From Chara braunii (taxonomy: Eukaryota > Streptophyta > Charophyceae > Charales > Characeae), in NCBI GenBank assembly GCA_003427395.1, contig BFEA01000087.1:39054-70358 (forward strand): a stretch of 31,305 bases of DNA. The letters run 5' to 3'. This document shows positions 11,836-21,250 of the stretch, piece by piece; the first letter of the stretch is position 1; each line of letters opens with the position of its first letter. Made by a program: the position numbers and the translations under genes. A model generated the notes under the pieces. It did not search any database. It saw only the letters and a program-made list of their open reading frames with translations, and had not been told where the DNA came from.

Positions 11836-12144
11836 TTAGCGAACTAGCGGAAAGGCAATAAACAGGAAGATAATTGGTATGATGAAAGAAAAATCCCCAC
11901 CTCCTCCCCCTCCCCCTCCCCCTCCCCTCCTTCTCCCTCTGTCACTTCGCTGCCTCCAACGAAAAAGAGGTTTCTGATCATAAACACTCTTGATCGGCCC
12001 CAGCTTGTGACAGTCCCACACCCTCCAAGGCATCCAGTTTCCCCCAAAGCATGCCTCAGGCAACCCCTTGCCCTTATCTGCTTCCACTGGGAAATGATAC
12101 CAGGCCATACATCTCTCGCAGAACCAGGCACGAGCATTCCCCAA
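11836..12144 (-). CDS. Candidate exon with a CW-like zinc-binding motif
   Basis: I do not recognise the gene. The open minus-strand frame (102 codons from its first ATG) begins with a tract holding C-x2-C-x2-W-Y-H-F-P, then K-G-L-P-E-A-C-x3-N-W, and a last C in W-D-C. This follows the spacing of CW-type zinc fingers (C-x2-C-x2-W-x2-hydrophobic-P, then LP, C, N, C), although the Trp normally found between LP and the third Cys is absent. CW domains read methylated histone H3 tails; that function is only inferred. A possible acceptor, CCCGAAGCAG, lies just upstream on the minus strand. The 3' half is a Gly/Arg run made by a CCCCCT repeat and is probably not protein. It could be a transposon-captured or pseudogene exon. 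Confidence 0.3.
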   Translation of the reverse strand: MGNARAWFCERCMAWYHFPVEADKGKGLPEACFGGNWMPWRVWDCHKLGPIKSVYDQKPLFRWRQRSDRGRRRGGGGGGGGGGDFSFIIPIIFLFIAFPLVR

Positions 12145-12251
12145 AATCTGCTTCGGGTAGACTGTGAGGACCCCGACCTTTTTTTTCTCTGATAATATAA
12201 GCCTTGGGCACTGGGCGCTTTAAAAAAAAAGAAAAAAAAGAAAAGAAAAGG

Positions 12252-12322
12252 GGCGTTCACCTCCCGCCTTGCAAAGCCCCTGCAGAATAGATCTCTCCTT
12301 GTCAGAACCAACCTTTCAAATT
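12252..12322. repeat. 72-bp direct repeat, copy 2
   Basis: Partner of 11750-11821. Identity is high in the central ACCTCCCGCCTTG...GCCCCTGCAGA part. Confidence 0.7.
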
Positions 12323-12423
12323 TCATGTGTGTGCATAATTATTAATTAATTAACACACAAGGAGAAAAAAAAGAAATTATAAATTAGAAGGAGACAAAGA
12401 AGATAGTAAGGAAAACTAGTAGT

Positions 12424-12448
12424 GACGATGATGTTGATGTACAAAGAC

Positions 12449-12507
<59 letters not shown>

Positions 12508-13250
12508 GGCAAAAAACGCCTATGATGAAAAAATGAACAAGCACATCAATGAGAAGAAGCAGCGCAGTGATGATGAAGAAAAAACATACCCAGATAATGA
12601 AGACAAACAGTGTGAAAATGGTGAAATGTGCCATGTTGATAATTTGAGTTTATGGCGCAAACCTTGAACCAAAACACAAACAGGCAAAAAAAAAAAAAAA
12701 CAAACAAACATAATTTTTGACCCCCAAACCCTAGTTTCAGTTTTGGACCTGTTAGTCAGGAGTTGAAACTGGGGGTCTCCGTTAACCACGTGTGGCCCTG
12801 TGAAGAGCCCCCTGATGATGGCAGCGCACAACGCTGTGAAAAAAAATATTTTTATTTTTTATTACGAACAACAGCGCCGTTGTGCTGTTTAGCGCACAAC
12901 AGCGAGATTATGACACTGATGATGATGAAGAAAAAACAACCAAGCGGCAGCGTGACAGCGGTCTGATGATGATGAAGATGATAGTAAACCGATGAAGGTG
13001 ATGACGAGTCGGCGAGCAGCCGCGTAACGATGATGATGATGATGATAATGATGATGATGATTCTTACCCCGCAACAATGCTGATGAAGATTATGACAACC
13101 TTCAAGAGACAAGACAAACAAAAAAACAGGAAAAACATCCTCATGAAGAGCAGCTCTACGGATGATGACCTCTGCGATGAAGAAAAATTGTATCCCAGAT
13201 GATGACCCCCCTGCTAATAGTGATGGACAGCGCCGTGATGATGCTGACGA
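12424..13250. repeat. GAT/ATG-rich simple-sequence region
   Basis: A pure (GAT)n block lies at 12451-12493, followed by (GGT)n. Scattered GATGATGA blocks continue to about 13240, especially 13028-13062. Open frames across it are runs of Met, His or Asp and are taken as artefacts. A poly-A stretch occurs near 12687-12700. AGCGCACAACG motifs occur near 12824 and 12892. Confidence 0.85.
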
Positions 13251-13439
13251 AGAACTCCCTAATGGTCTTCCACCACGCAATCCAATCGTATGATAACCTC
13301 ACACTTTAATTCCACCCTACTCCACAAGCGTTGACATAGCCAACACCTCCAAGGCCCTTTGCAACGTACAGGAACACAACTGTGGCAATGGAGTTTAAAT
13401 GTGGAACTTGCAGAAATTCAACGAGCCAGACCATCTGCC

Positions 13440-13845
13440 ATGTCAGCTTGTGACGTGGCGCGATCAAGCGTCTCCGGTCCCCGCGCATACGCTGAGTGCA
13501 AGTGTACCAAAAAGATAAGCACCATAACCGCCTCACACCACCTACCTCGTGAAATGCTCTCGCGCTCAGCACTCACAGTCGGCTCAGCGCTCGCGCCAAC
13601 GCTGGCCCAGCTTGCGCAACTGATGCCAAGCACTCGCGTCCGTCACCCTGTGCCAGCGCAGCGCTCATGTTAGTTGCCTGTGACGCAGTGCAATCAAGCG
13701 CCTCCCGTCCCCGTGCGTATGATGAGCGCTGGAGTGTACCAAAAATGTAACCACCATATCCGCCTCACACCACCTACCACATGAAACGGGCTCACCGCTC
13801 TCGCGGTCAGCATTTGCAACGACTCAGCGCTTGGACCATAGCCAG
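13440..13845. repeat. About 230-bp tandem duplication
   Basis: Copy 1 (from about 13440) and copy 2 (from about 13670) share TGACG...ATCAAGCG, GTGTACCAAAAA and CGCCTCACACCACCTACC in the same order, offset by 230 bp. Both are diverged. No gene is recognised, and 13845-14080 shows nothing further. Confidence 0.7.
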
Positions 13846-14087
13846 GCATGGAGCAACAGACGCCTCACGGGCACACATGAAGACCGGCCTGAAGAGAGCA
13901 TGAATGACTTCAGGATGGTGGCAGACTATGCGTGTCGACTACAGCAGACGGAGGACGTAGTAAGATGGACACGACCACTGACTGTTCCCCGGTACCAGCT
14001 CTCAACAATTCATTGAGGCCACTCACAGTGACTCACGGTCCACCAAAGCGACAAGTTCGAGTAGAGCCGGTGTGAACAAATGACAAT

Positions 14088-14160
14088 ATACCTTTCTCGG
14101 CCTTTTGGCTAAGATCACGTGTAACATCTGTTCTGATCTGTGGTCCATTGGACCACATTC
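14088..14160 (+). pseudogene. U2: Retroposed, internally deleted U2 snRNA
   Basis: It starts exactly at the plant U2 5' end (ATACCTTTCTCGGCC) and keeps stem-loop I and the GGCTAAGATCA region. It then jumps from ATCTGTTCT to the TGTGGTCC...GGACCACA stem-loop, so stem IIa is lost, and the Sm-site half is missing. The branch-point-pairing GTAGTA reads GTAACA. An A-rich tail (14161-14182) follows, and GACAAT flanks both sides (14082-14087 and 14183-14188). These are signs of LINE-driven insertion of an RNA copy. It is not a functional spliceosomal RNA. Confidence 0.85.
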
Positions 14161-14225
14161 AAAAAAGAAAGGGGAAAAAAAAGACAATGTCTTCACATAA
14201 TAACACAATGTGAAGTACCGAGAGA

Positions 14226-14376
14226 GCATTAATAGAATAAACACTAGGACATCAGCAGTGACCACATCAACTCTCAATTTTCCATGATGGTTGTGCAGTA
14301 ACAGACTCAACATTGATAGGATGCATACTAGGACATCTGCAGTGACCACAACAACTCTCAATTTGCCAAAATGGTT
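14226..14376. repeat. 84-bp tandem duplication
   Basis: ACTAGGACATC.GCAGTGACC begins at 14243 and again at 14327. Flanking similarity extends back to about 14226 and 14310. It immediately precedes an 11-bp repeat. Confidence 0.85.
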
Positions 14377-14379
14377 ATG

Positions 14380-14434
14380 TAATCTTACTATAATCTTATT
14401 GTAATCTTACTGTAATCTTACTGTAATCTTACTG
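14380..14434. repeat. Five 11-bp tandem units TAATCTTACTG
   Basis: Units start at 14380, 14391, 14402, 14413 and 14424; the last three are identical. The array stops exactly where the next hairpin element starts (GGGACG at 14434). Confidence 0.95.
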
Positions 14435-14592
14435 GGACGCTGGACCTGCTTTCAAGCAGGTGCTGCTCCCCCACTTATACATGGAGCCTTCTACGTAGTC
14501 CCACTTAAGGAGGGTGCTCTTATCACCTCCTTACAGTGGGTTCCTGTAACGAAATTTACCCAAAAAAAGAAGAGAAAGAAAAGGGAAAAAAG
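14434..14592 (+). mobile_element. Short hairpin-tailed retroelement with HP2 and HP3
   Basis: GGGACGCTGGACCTGC opens an HP2-type element, here with a C-to-A change in the 3' strand of the stem. After ATGGAGCCTTC comes HP3 (14500-14540), a CCCACTT...AGTGGG stem with two bulges and a CTCTTAT loop, then an A-rich tail from 14561. Order and spacing match the LINE tail at 10165-10317. It is either a SINE or an extreme 5' truncation of that LINE. Confidence 0.75.
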
Positions 14593-14707
14593 ACGCAGTT
14601 ACAGTCAGCCACACGGCCTGAATGGCACAATCAAATGTTCATTGGGCCTGTTTTGTACGAGGAGGATTCTCCTTGTGCACCAAGCTTTGCTGAAACGCCA
14701 GCACGGT

Positions 14708-14737
14708 GTTTTTGTTTTTGTTTTTGTTTTTGTTTTG
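14708..14737. repeat. (GTTTTT)n microsatellite
   Basis: About five units of GTTTTT. The rest of 14593-14790 shows no gene. Confidence 0.95.
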
Positions 14738-14789
14738 GCTGGCACCACCTGTCATTTTGGTCCAGTTGCCCCGAGCCTCCAAAAAATTT

Positions 14790-14911
14790 AGGAGAGGTCG
14801 ATCATGAAAGTGGCAAATTCTGAAGCGTCAGCTGTACCTCTTTCGGACTATCCAAGATATAAGGAAGGCAATCTCCTCCTTCGGGGGGAACTGGCTGGGG
14901 GGAGATGGAGG
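14790..14911 (+). pseudogene. 5'-truncated LINE copy B, left part
   Basis: From about 14808 the plus-strand frame reads a W-Q...K-x-Q-L...I-R-K-x-I...F-G-G-x-W-L-G-G-D pattern, homologous to the C-terminal part of LINE ORF2 (9700-9800) and to copy C at 17618. It is cut at 14911 by the LTR element and resumes at 20647 in a compatible frame. The exact left end is uncertain. Confidence 0.7.
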
Positions 14912-15844
14912 TGTTATGAACTTGGTTGTCTATCGATTTTCACCAACACTCACACGCAGACAATCTCACGCATGCCCATGCATGCATAAGAAGAAGGGGA
15001 GAGGAGACAGAGTACACACTGCACACAGACAGAGTAAGCAGCGGAGAAGCACTATGCACAGGTGTTACGTGCTGCGCCTGCAGACGAGGGTCATTTTCCA
15101 GACCCTGCGTCCCTCAGGCTGAAAGCCTGAAAAGCAGGGCCTACAGGTCCCGTGTCTGTTCAGTTCGAAAGCCAAAAAAACAGGGGCCTACAGACCCTGT
15201 GTCGTTTCAGACTAACAATGGCAGTAGCCTTTTTAGCCTGAAACGAGGGGCCATTTTCAGTCGTTCATCAGACCGGCCTGCCCTGAAACTCAGGCACCAA
15301 ACTAGGGTTTTAGGAACAGGCTATTTTTGGCCTGTTCCCACGACAGCTGCAACCCCAGGCCCTGGCTCAGTTTGGGATGGCAAGAGCAGCCTCCTGGACT
15401 GCCCTGCAACTCCAGGCAGTCGGAGGCAGTCAGGAGGCAGGCCGAGGTAGTACATAGGGACTTCCCATGCACTTCACGGGCAGGCAGGAAGCAGTCAGTA
15501 GTCTTTAGGATTCGGCAGCAGCACTCCGGAGGAGTGCTGCAGGAGTAGTTGTAGCGTTAGCAGTAGTCTTCAGCGTTGGGCGCTAGTAGGGTTCGTTGTA
15601 GTCTTCAGCACTGGGCGCCATAGCTAGAATAGTATTAGAGAGAGAGAGATTGGGCGGAGGCCAGGGATACTTACCTGCAGCGCCGTTGCTCCAGCTTCGT
15701 CTTCGAGGTACCTGCAACACGGCGCCATCTTCACAGGTTAGTACCTGACACATGAGAGAGAGAGAGTTCTTCTTCTTCCTCTTCTCAGTCCACCATCTCC
15801 TTCTCACCCTCTCGCTATTTGACTTCACTGCATCAACAAACTAC

Positions 15845-15964
15845 NNNNNNNNNNNNNNNNNNNNNNNNNNNNNNNNNNNNNNNNNNNNNNNNNNNNNNNN
15901 NNNNNNNNNNNNNNNNNNNNNNNNNNNNNNNNNNNNNNNNNNNNNNNNNNNNNNNNNNNNNNNN
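15845..15964. other. Assembly gap (120 N)
   Basis: Run of N inside the nested LTR, next to a GA microsatellite that probably broke the assembly. Two single N also occur at 27670 and 27672. Confidence 1.

Positions 15965-16027
<63 letters not shown>
15965..16027. repeat. (GA)n microsatellite at gap edge
   Basis: About 31 GA units immediately after the gap. Confidence 0.98.
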
Positions 16028-16032
<5 letters not shown>

Positions 16033-17518
16033 TGACATTCGGATCTAGACTCGACATTGGACTTCAAACATATCGAAGAGGGATTATTTAGGACTTGTAA
16101 CGAGACTTGGTGTTGACGACTTTCCCATCTCCCCCTTCCTCTTCTTCGTCTGATCCCCTCCTCTTCGTCTGTGTATGTCTGGACCTGGTGCCTCTTTCTT
16201 GTGTATAGCGCCAGGCCCCTTCACACCTTGTGATGAGCATGATGTATGTTTGGTCTGCGCCGAAACATTGATTGGGCTAGTCATTAGTATTCTAGCATCC
16301 TGCTTCGCTATCTTGTACTACGTGAAAGAGGTCAGTCCCCGTCAGGTCAAGACTCGTACCTAAATCTTCCATTGTGCTATAAACACCATATTGTATGTAT
16401 CGGAATGCACATTGCTTGTCGAGATTCCACTTGCACTGCATTGTCCGTTCAGTCTTTTTTATCACATTGGGGATCCTCGGTTATTATATACATCGCCCAA
16501 TTGGGCATGTAACAACAGGTGTGGAGATAACACAAAGTGTTTCCCACTCTCTAACAATACTCCCAACAACCAACCACAAGTAGACACCTGCGAGGATAAC
16601 AAAGGAACAATCTGAGATTGAGCCGATCTGAACCAATATCGTTACAGAGTTTGCCTCAGTGCCTCGCCACTCACAGAACCACACACTCCACTGCCTAGAC
16701 TACACCAGTTAGTAGCGCCACATAACCACAGCCTCCCAAAGGCCTGCGTTGACCACCCAGATGAAGAACAGGAACTGCAATGCAATCCCTCAGTGCCGAT
16801 GAGCAACTCTGACAAAGTAAGCTATAGCTATGGCTGCGGCGCCACTGTAGATGCCACGCACGATTTCAGAGGAAGATGCAGCAATAGTGGTCAACCCACA
16901 AATACCATGTAGAGCCTCATAATAGCCCAGTCGCTCGCAAGCACCCCCAGGGGTGGATGCTTAGAGGACAACCCAGCTATGGCGAGCTCCAAAAGGTTGG
17001 CTATGACTGCCGTCCACGACGAAGGTCTCAGGATGCCGCCTGAGGGCAATCGTCTCCACTGCACTTGCTTGGCTCAGAACGCTGTCACGCGTAAACTGAA
17101 AACTGCCAAAAGTCCTAACCCTCACGACCTAGATCTATTAATAGACTAGCCTAGACCTAGACACAGACTGGACCAACCGGTACCGTTTCAGTTTGGGCCT
17201 CTAGGGCCTCTACGTACCCGACTATAGGCTGTCATGCTATGGGCCTAGGCCCTAGGGCCTCCCGTCCTAGTGATAGCCCGAGCCTGCTATTCGCAGTGCA
17301 GTCTAAGGGAATTGCGGGCCTATAATTTCCCGAAATTGCAGATATGTCCCTCACAAATTTCCCTCAGCACTGAACTCTCGGTTAGTCCCTGACACAAACA
17401 AAGTTACGAATCTAACCCCACTGCTGTTACTGTACAGCCTCGCAATTAGATTTCGGGAGTCAGAATCAGCAAGTCATTGCAGGCTTACCCCCCCGGGGAG
17501 CGAGGACCTCCGAGCTAG

Positions 17519-17606
17519 GGGTCCGCATCTGGAGAAGACGCTGTATATATGTCATGGAAAGGGTCCGCATAGTCGTTATGTGGGCCATCTGGAGAAGACG
17601 CTGTAC
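17519..17606. repeat. 61-bp period duplication
   Basis: CATCTGGAGAAGACGCTGTA occurs near 17526 and again near 17587, within the LTR-element interior just before LINE copy C. Confidence 0.85.
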
Positions 17607-17617
17607 ACCGAGATCTC

Positions 17618-18348
17618 ATGGCAGAATGGCAGAAAGTTAAAAATCAGCTGGATATGCTTCAGACACAGAAAAATATAAAACAAAAAATTCAACAATTTCA
17701 GGGGACTGGCTGGGCAGCAACAACGGGGGCTGGATTGCTTTCATTAAGTGGGACGGTGGTGGCGGCCAGGAAGATAACGAAGGTATCGAGGAGGCAACCA
17801 CGAGTCGATCACGAGAGACTATCATATTTGCTTAAGAGATTGGACAACGGTGGACCCAAGGATCCCGTTGCGGCCGCCCTCGGACTTTCCCGATCCCTTC
17901 CCTCTGCATCAGTTGACCATGGTGGACATGCAATGGTATGAAGCGGTGTGAGCGGGCCAACAGCAGGGCTCCACAAATGTAGGGGCGGGAGGGACCAATG
18001 CGTAGTAGCAGGTACCCCCCCCCCCCCCACTCCCCCATCATCCTGCTTTGTCAATCCCCTGGACCCCAGGGCAATCAATGCTGGCAGGACTTTCTCGTTT
18101 TTGTTTTGTTATGAGATATTATGAATCCGGTGCATGAAGGGGAGGCTTTCCCCCTGTCTTCCAAGGTCCCGCTCAGTCAATCCCCTAGAATCCAGGGCAA
18201 TCAATGCTGGCGGGAATCTCCTACAACCCTTTCGGATGTTCTCTAAATTCTGCACATATATGAGACGCTGGACCCGTTTCCCAGCAGGTGATGCTTCCCA
18301 CCAATAGATGGAGCCCCTTTCCAAAAAAAAAAAAAAAAAAAAAAAAAA
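17618..18348 (+). mobile_element. 5'-truncated LINE copy C inside the LTR element
   Basis: Coding remnant 17618-17951 runs through three frames: W-Q-K-V-K-N-Q-L (frame 2), G-G-W-I-A-F-I-K-W-D (frame 1), then R-D-W-T-T-V-D-P...S-D-F-P-D-P-F-P (frame 3, stop at 17949). It matches the ORF2 C-terminus of the large LINE. The 3' UTR contains a C14 run (18015-18028), a 126-bp-spaced duplication (18051-18090 and 18177-18216, each with CAATCAATGCTGG), one HP hairpin from 18262 and a poly-A tail (18323-18348). It lies opposite in strand to the host LTR element. Confidence 0.85.
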
Positions 18349-19528
18349 CAAGACTCGGCGATTTTGTCAGTAGACTCTACCTAAACTTAAACTCAAATTT
18401 CGCCACAGATGACTCTAACGGACATACCCTAGGGTATGGCAGATCACAGTTTTCACTGTATCTGCTCAATTACTGCAAATCTAGGCAAGCGCTCTTGCCC
18501 AGATATCAACAACAAAATTGCGCTTCACTAGAAATAGACAGAATCGAATTCTAACGGACAGAGTTGTAACTATCACTGACCCTAGGTAGCACAAGCTATA
18601 CATAGACTCAGCGCATAATTAAAATTCACAGTATCACTACTTTTCCAGGACAGAATTCACAATATGAGCATGCAGTATCTAGCGCAATACTATCAAGTAG
18701 TCATAGAACAATTTTGAGTCAGAAAGAGTCAGCAGATGGAGAGATATGAGAAACAGAAGATGGGGAAGAAAATGACTATGATTGTCATGCTGTCAGGCAA
18801 ATCTATTTTTGGACCTAGACTGACAGATAGACCATCAATGCAGCCTATACCGACACTAAATAGTTCGCTATAACGAGTACTGCATGGAACATACTCACTT
18901 CAGAGAGTTCTTGCAAATGAGGAAGAAGCTCTGGCTATGGCAGACAGTATACTCCCTTCCCGCCACTTTCTTCTAGAGACTGCTCCTCCAATCTCCACAC
19001 ATGGAAACTCACCAAACTTGTTGAACTTGCAGAAGATACTGAGGCGCTTCAATCCCCTGTACTAGATACACTGAATCTAGTAAGGTGGCGATCTGACAAT
19101 CATGAGAAGGTAATTCGCCACTTTCTCCCTGGTCCGCTGACATTGGAAATGGCCCAGATAGGGCCAACACGTTGCAGGGTTGACTCTGGCAGTCAATCCT
19201 AGTCAGCACTACCCTGTGATGAAGTCGCCACTCAGTTCCTCACGGTCCTCAAGGGTATTTCGCCACTCAAAGCCAAATCACGATTCTGGCTCTAGTACCA
19301 ATACTGGCGAGATAACCCTGTATTCGCCACTCCAAGTCAGGCGCTCTGGCATGATACTGCGCTTGATCAATCCAATCACTGATCTCTTGAAGTCACCGCT
19401 TGTATCTCTTCTTCTCGCCTGCTTCAGTACTGAAGAAGAAGAATCGCCATGGATCTCTCTCCAGAAAATCACCAGAAGAAGAAGATGCCCTAATCGCACT
19501 CAACCCTCAGAACGTCAGATCCTATCCC
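18349..19528 (-). other. Non-coding interior of the LTR retrotransposon
   Basis: No long frame on either strand and no gag, protease, integrase or RT motif. The motif (T)CGCCACT recurs near 19115, 19225, 19260 and 19324, with related CGCCACT at 18961 and TCGCCAT at 19444. One copy also lies in each LTR (about 16665 and 19836). Confidence 0.6.
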
Positions 19529-19540
19529 GCTCCGATACCA
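19529..19540 (-). promoter_or_regulatory. Primer-binding site of the LTR element
   Basis: On the minus strand it reads TGGTATCGGAGC, 2 nt after the LTR end. The common initiator tRNA-Met site TGGTATCAGAGC differs at one of 12 positions. This fixes the minus orientation and makes 19543-20642 the 5' LTR. Confidence 0.8.
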
Positions 19541-19542
19541 AC

Positions 19543-20642
19543 TTTTATGAACTTGGTTGTCTATCGATTTTCACCAATACTCACAAGCAGACAATCTCAC
19601 GCACGCCCATGCATGCATAAGAAGAAGGGGAGAGGAGACAAAGTACACGCTGCACACAAACAGAGTCAGCAACGAAAAAACACTATGCACAGGTGTGAAG
19701 ATAACACCAAGTGTTTCCCACTCTCTGACAATACTCCCAACAACCAATCACAAATAGACACCTGCGAGGATAACAAAGGAACAATCTGAGATTGAGTCGA
19801 TCTGAACCAATATCGTTACGGAGTTTGCCTCAGTGTCTCGCCACTCACAGAACCACACACTCCACTCCCTAGACTACTTCCAGTTAGTAGCGCCACATAA
19901 CCACAGCCTCCCAGAGGCCTGCGATGACCACCCAGATGAAGAACAGGAACTGCGATGTAATCCCTCAGTGTCGATGAGCAACTCTGACGAAGTAAGTTGT
20001 AGCTATGGCTGCAGCGCCACTGTAGATGCCACGCCCGATCTCAGAGGAAGATGCAGCAACAGTGGTCCACCCACGAATACCATGTGGAGCCTCAGAATAG
20101 CCCAGTCGCTCGCAAGCACCCCCAGGGGTGGATGCTCATAGGAAGCCCCAGCTATGGCGAGCTCCAGAAGGCTGGCTATGGTTGCCGTCCACGACGAAAG
20201 TCTCAAGATGCCGCCTGAGGGCAATCGTCTCCACTGCACTTGCTTGGCTCAGAACGCTGTCACGCGAAAACTGAAACTGCCAAAAGTCCTAACCCTCACG
20301 ACCTAGATCTATTAATAGACTAGCCTAGACCTAGACACGAACTGGACCGACCGGTATCGTTTCAGTTTGGGCCTCTAGGGCCTCTACCTACCCGGCTATA
20401 GGCTGTCATGCTACGGGCCTAGGCCCTAGGGCCTCCCGTCCTAGTGATATCCCGAACCTGCTATTCGCAGTGCGGTCTAAGGGAATTGCGGGTCTGTAAT
20501 TTCCCCGAAATTGCAGATATGTCCCTCACAAATTTCCCTCAGCACTGAACTCTCGGTTAGTCCCTGACACAAACAAAATTACGAATCTAACCCCACTGCT
20601 GTTACTGTACAGCCTCGCAGTCAGAATCAGCAAGTCATTGCA
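19543..20642 (-). repeat. Right LTR (5' LTR), 1,100 bp
   Basis: Uninterrupted partner of the left LTR. The outer TG is changed to TT at 19543. The 3' edge TTGCA is followed by the GAGG target duplication. Small open frames inside are not genes. Confidence 0.88.
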
Positions 20643-20646
20643 GAGG

Positions 20647-21250
20647 CGGATGGGTGGTGAAGATCGAATGGGGTGGTAATAAGAAGGACCAGCGGCACCT
20701 GGAGAGGGAAGAATGCAGGGACTACCGCCTGATTTTCAACGACCGGACGACCATTGAACCTACCTTCCCGCTCCGCCCCCCATCAGACTTCCCTGATCCT
20801 TTTCCCCCACACCCGCTCTCTCTGATTGAAGTGGAAGACCGAAGGGCGGACAGACAGGCTGCATGGGTGTACACGGGAGTATCTAGATTGCTTGTGTGTG
20901 TTGGATTTCAACCCTGCCCTGCTCTGCTTTCCAACATCTTGATGCCCTCCGAGAACAGCACACCTCTGATTCTTTCATAGAAACAGATGGCAAAGCAACC
21001 CAGGCCTTCGGTGCATCTCCGAGGGCCGGGGTGACTTTGTTACAATCCTCAGACGCATTCCACTCTATCAATCCCTGGGGTCTTCCCCGCAATCAATGCT
21101 GGTGGAGTTCAGAATCTCACAAACCTTTTTTTGTTCCAAATTATTTCCAAACTTTTTATGTAAAAGGTACGCTGGACCTGGTTTCCAGCATTTGCTCCTC
21201 CCCACCAATAGTAGGAGCCTCTGTTTCGAAAAAAAAAAAAAAAAAAAAAA
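20647..21250 (+). mobile_element. LINE copy B, right part with 3' end
   Basis: It continues the frame left at 14911: G-G-W-V-V-K-I-E-W-G-G, then Y-R-L-I-F-N-D and S-D-F-P-D-P-F-P, stop near 20978. The same order is seen in the large LINE and in copy C. The 3' UTR has CAATCAATGCTGG (about 21091), a perfect HP (GCTGGA-7-TCCAGC, 21171-21189) and a poly-A tail (21229-21250). This part looks like a small gene on its own but is the C-terminal remnant of LINE ORF2. Confidence 0.85.

Larger units (their letters stand above)
15063..16514. mobile_element. Solo-LTR-like insertion nested in the left LTR
   Basis: It begins TGTTACGTGC, ends GCATGTAACA (inverted TG...CA ends) and is flanked by the 5-bp duplication ACAGG (15058-15062 and 16515-16519). 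The interrupted LTR sequence resumes right after it. No internal duplication or coding motif was seen, so it is best read as a solo LTR of about 1.45 kb; the gap hides its true length. It contains several perfect hairpins, e.g. CAGGCT-GAA-AGCCTG (15115-15129), GAACAGGC...GCCTGTTC (15312-15335) and GCAGCACTCC-GGA-GGAGTGCTGC (15518-15540). Confidence 0.85.
14912..17481 (-). repeat. Left LTR (3' LTR), interrupted
   Basis: Consists of 14912-15062 plus 16520-17481, about 1,113 bp once the inner insertion is removed, against 1,100 bp for the right LTR. It keeps about 14 bp near 17445 that the right LTR lacks. On the minus strand a G-rich tract lies just before the LTR start (plus-strand 17482-17496) and may be the polypurine tract. 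Confidence 0.85.
14912..20642 (-). mobile_element. Non-autonomous LTR retrotransposon (minus strand)
   Basis: Two LTRs in direct orientation (14912-17481, split, and 19543-20642) are flanked by the 4-bp repeat GAGG (14908-14911 and 20643-20646). On the minus strand the LTR begins TGCAATGACTT. The left copy ends in AACA; at the right copy the outer TG has become TT. A primer-binding site lies 2 bp inside the right LTR. The internal region is only about 2 kb, part of it a later LINE copy, and I see no gag or pol motifs. It therefore resembles TRIM/LARD-type elements that depend on another element's proteins. By eye the LTRs are about 93% identical. Confidence 0.85.

Noticed and set aside
12416-12634. 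Histidine-, methionine- or aspartate-rich small proteins
   Set aside because: They are translations of GAT/ATC microsatellites in different frames; the same holds for 12889-13077 and 30423-30656.
15063-16514. Host exon or gene within the left LTR
   Set aside because: Inverted TGTTAC/GTAACA ends and the ACAGG duplication mark it as a mobile insertion; no conserved protein motif was seen.
16520-20642. Segmental duplication of a host region (16520-17481 against 19697-20642)
   Set aside because: The duplicated blocks are the two LTRs of one element, shown by TG...CA ends, the primer-binding site and the GAGG target duplication.
20654-20980. Stand-alone 108-residue gene
   Set aside because: It is the C-terminal remnant of LINE copy B: its frame joins the fragment at 14808-14911 and ends before a LINE-type 3' tail.
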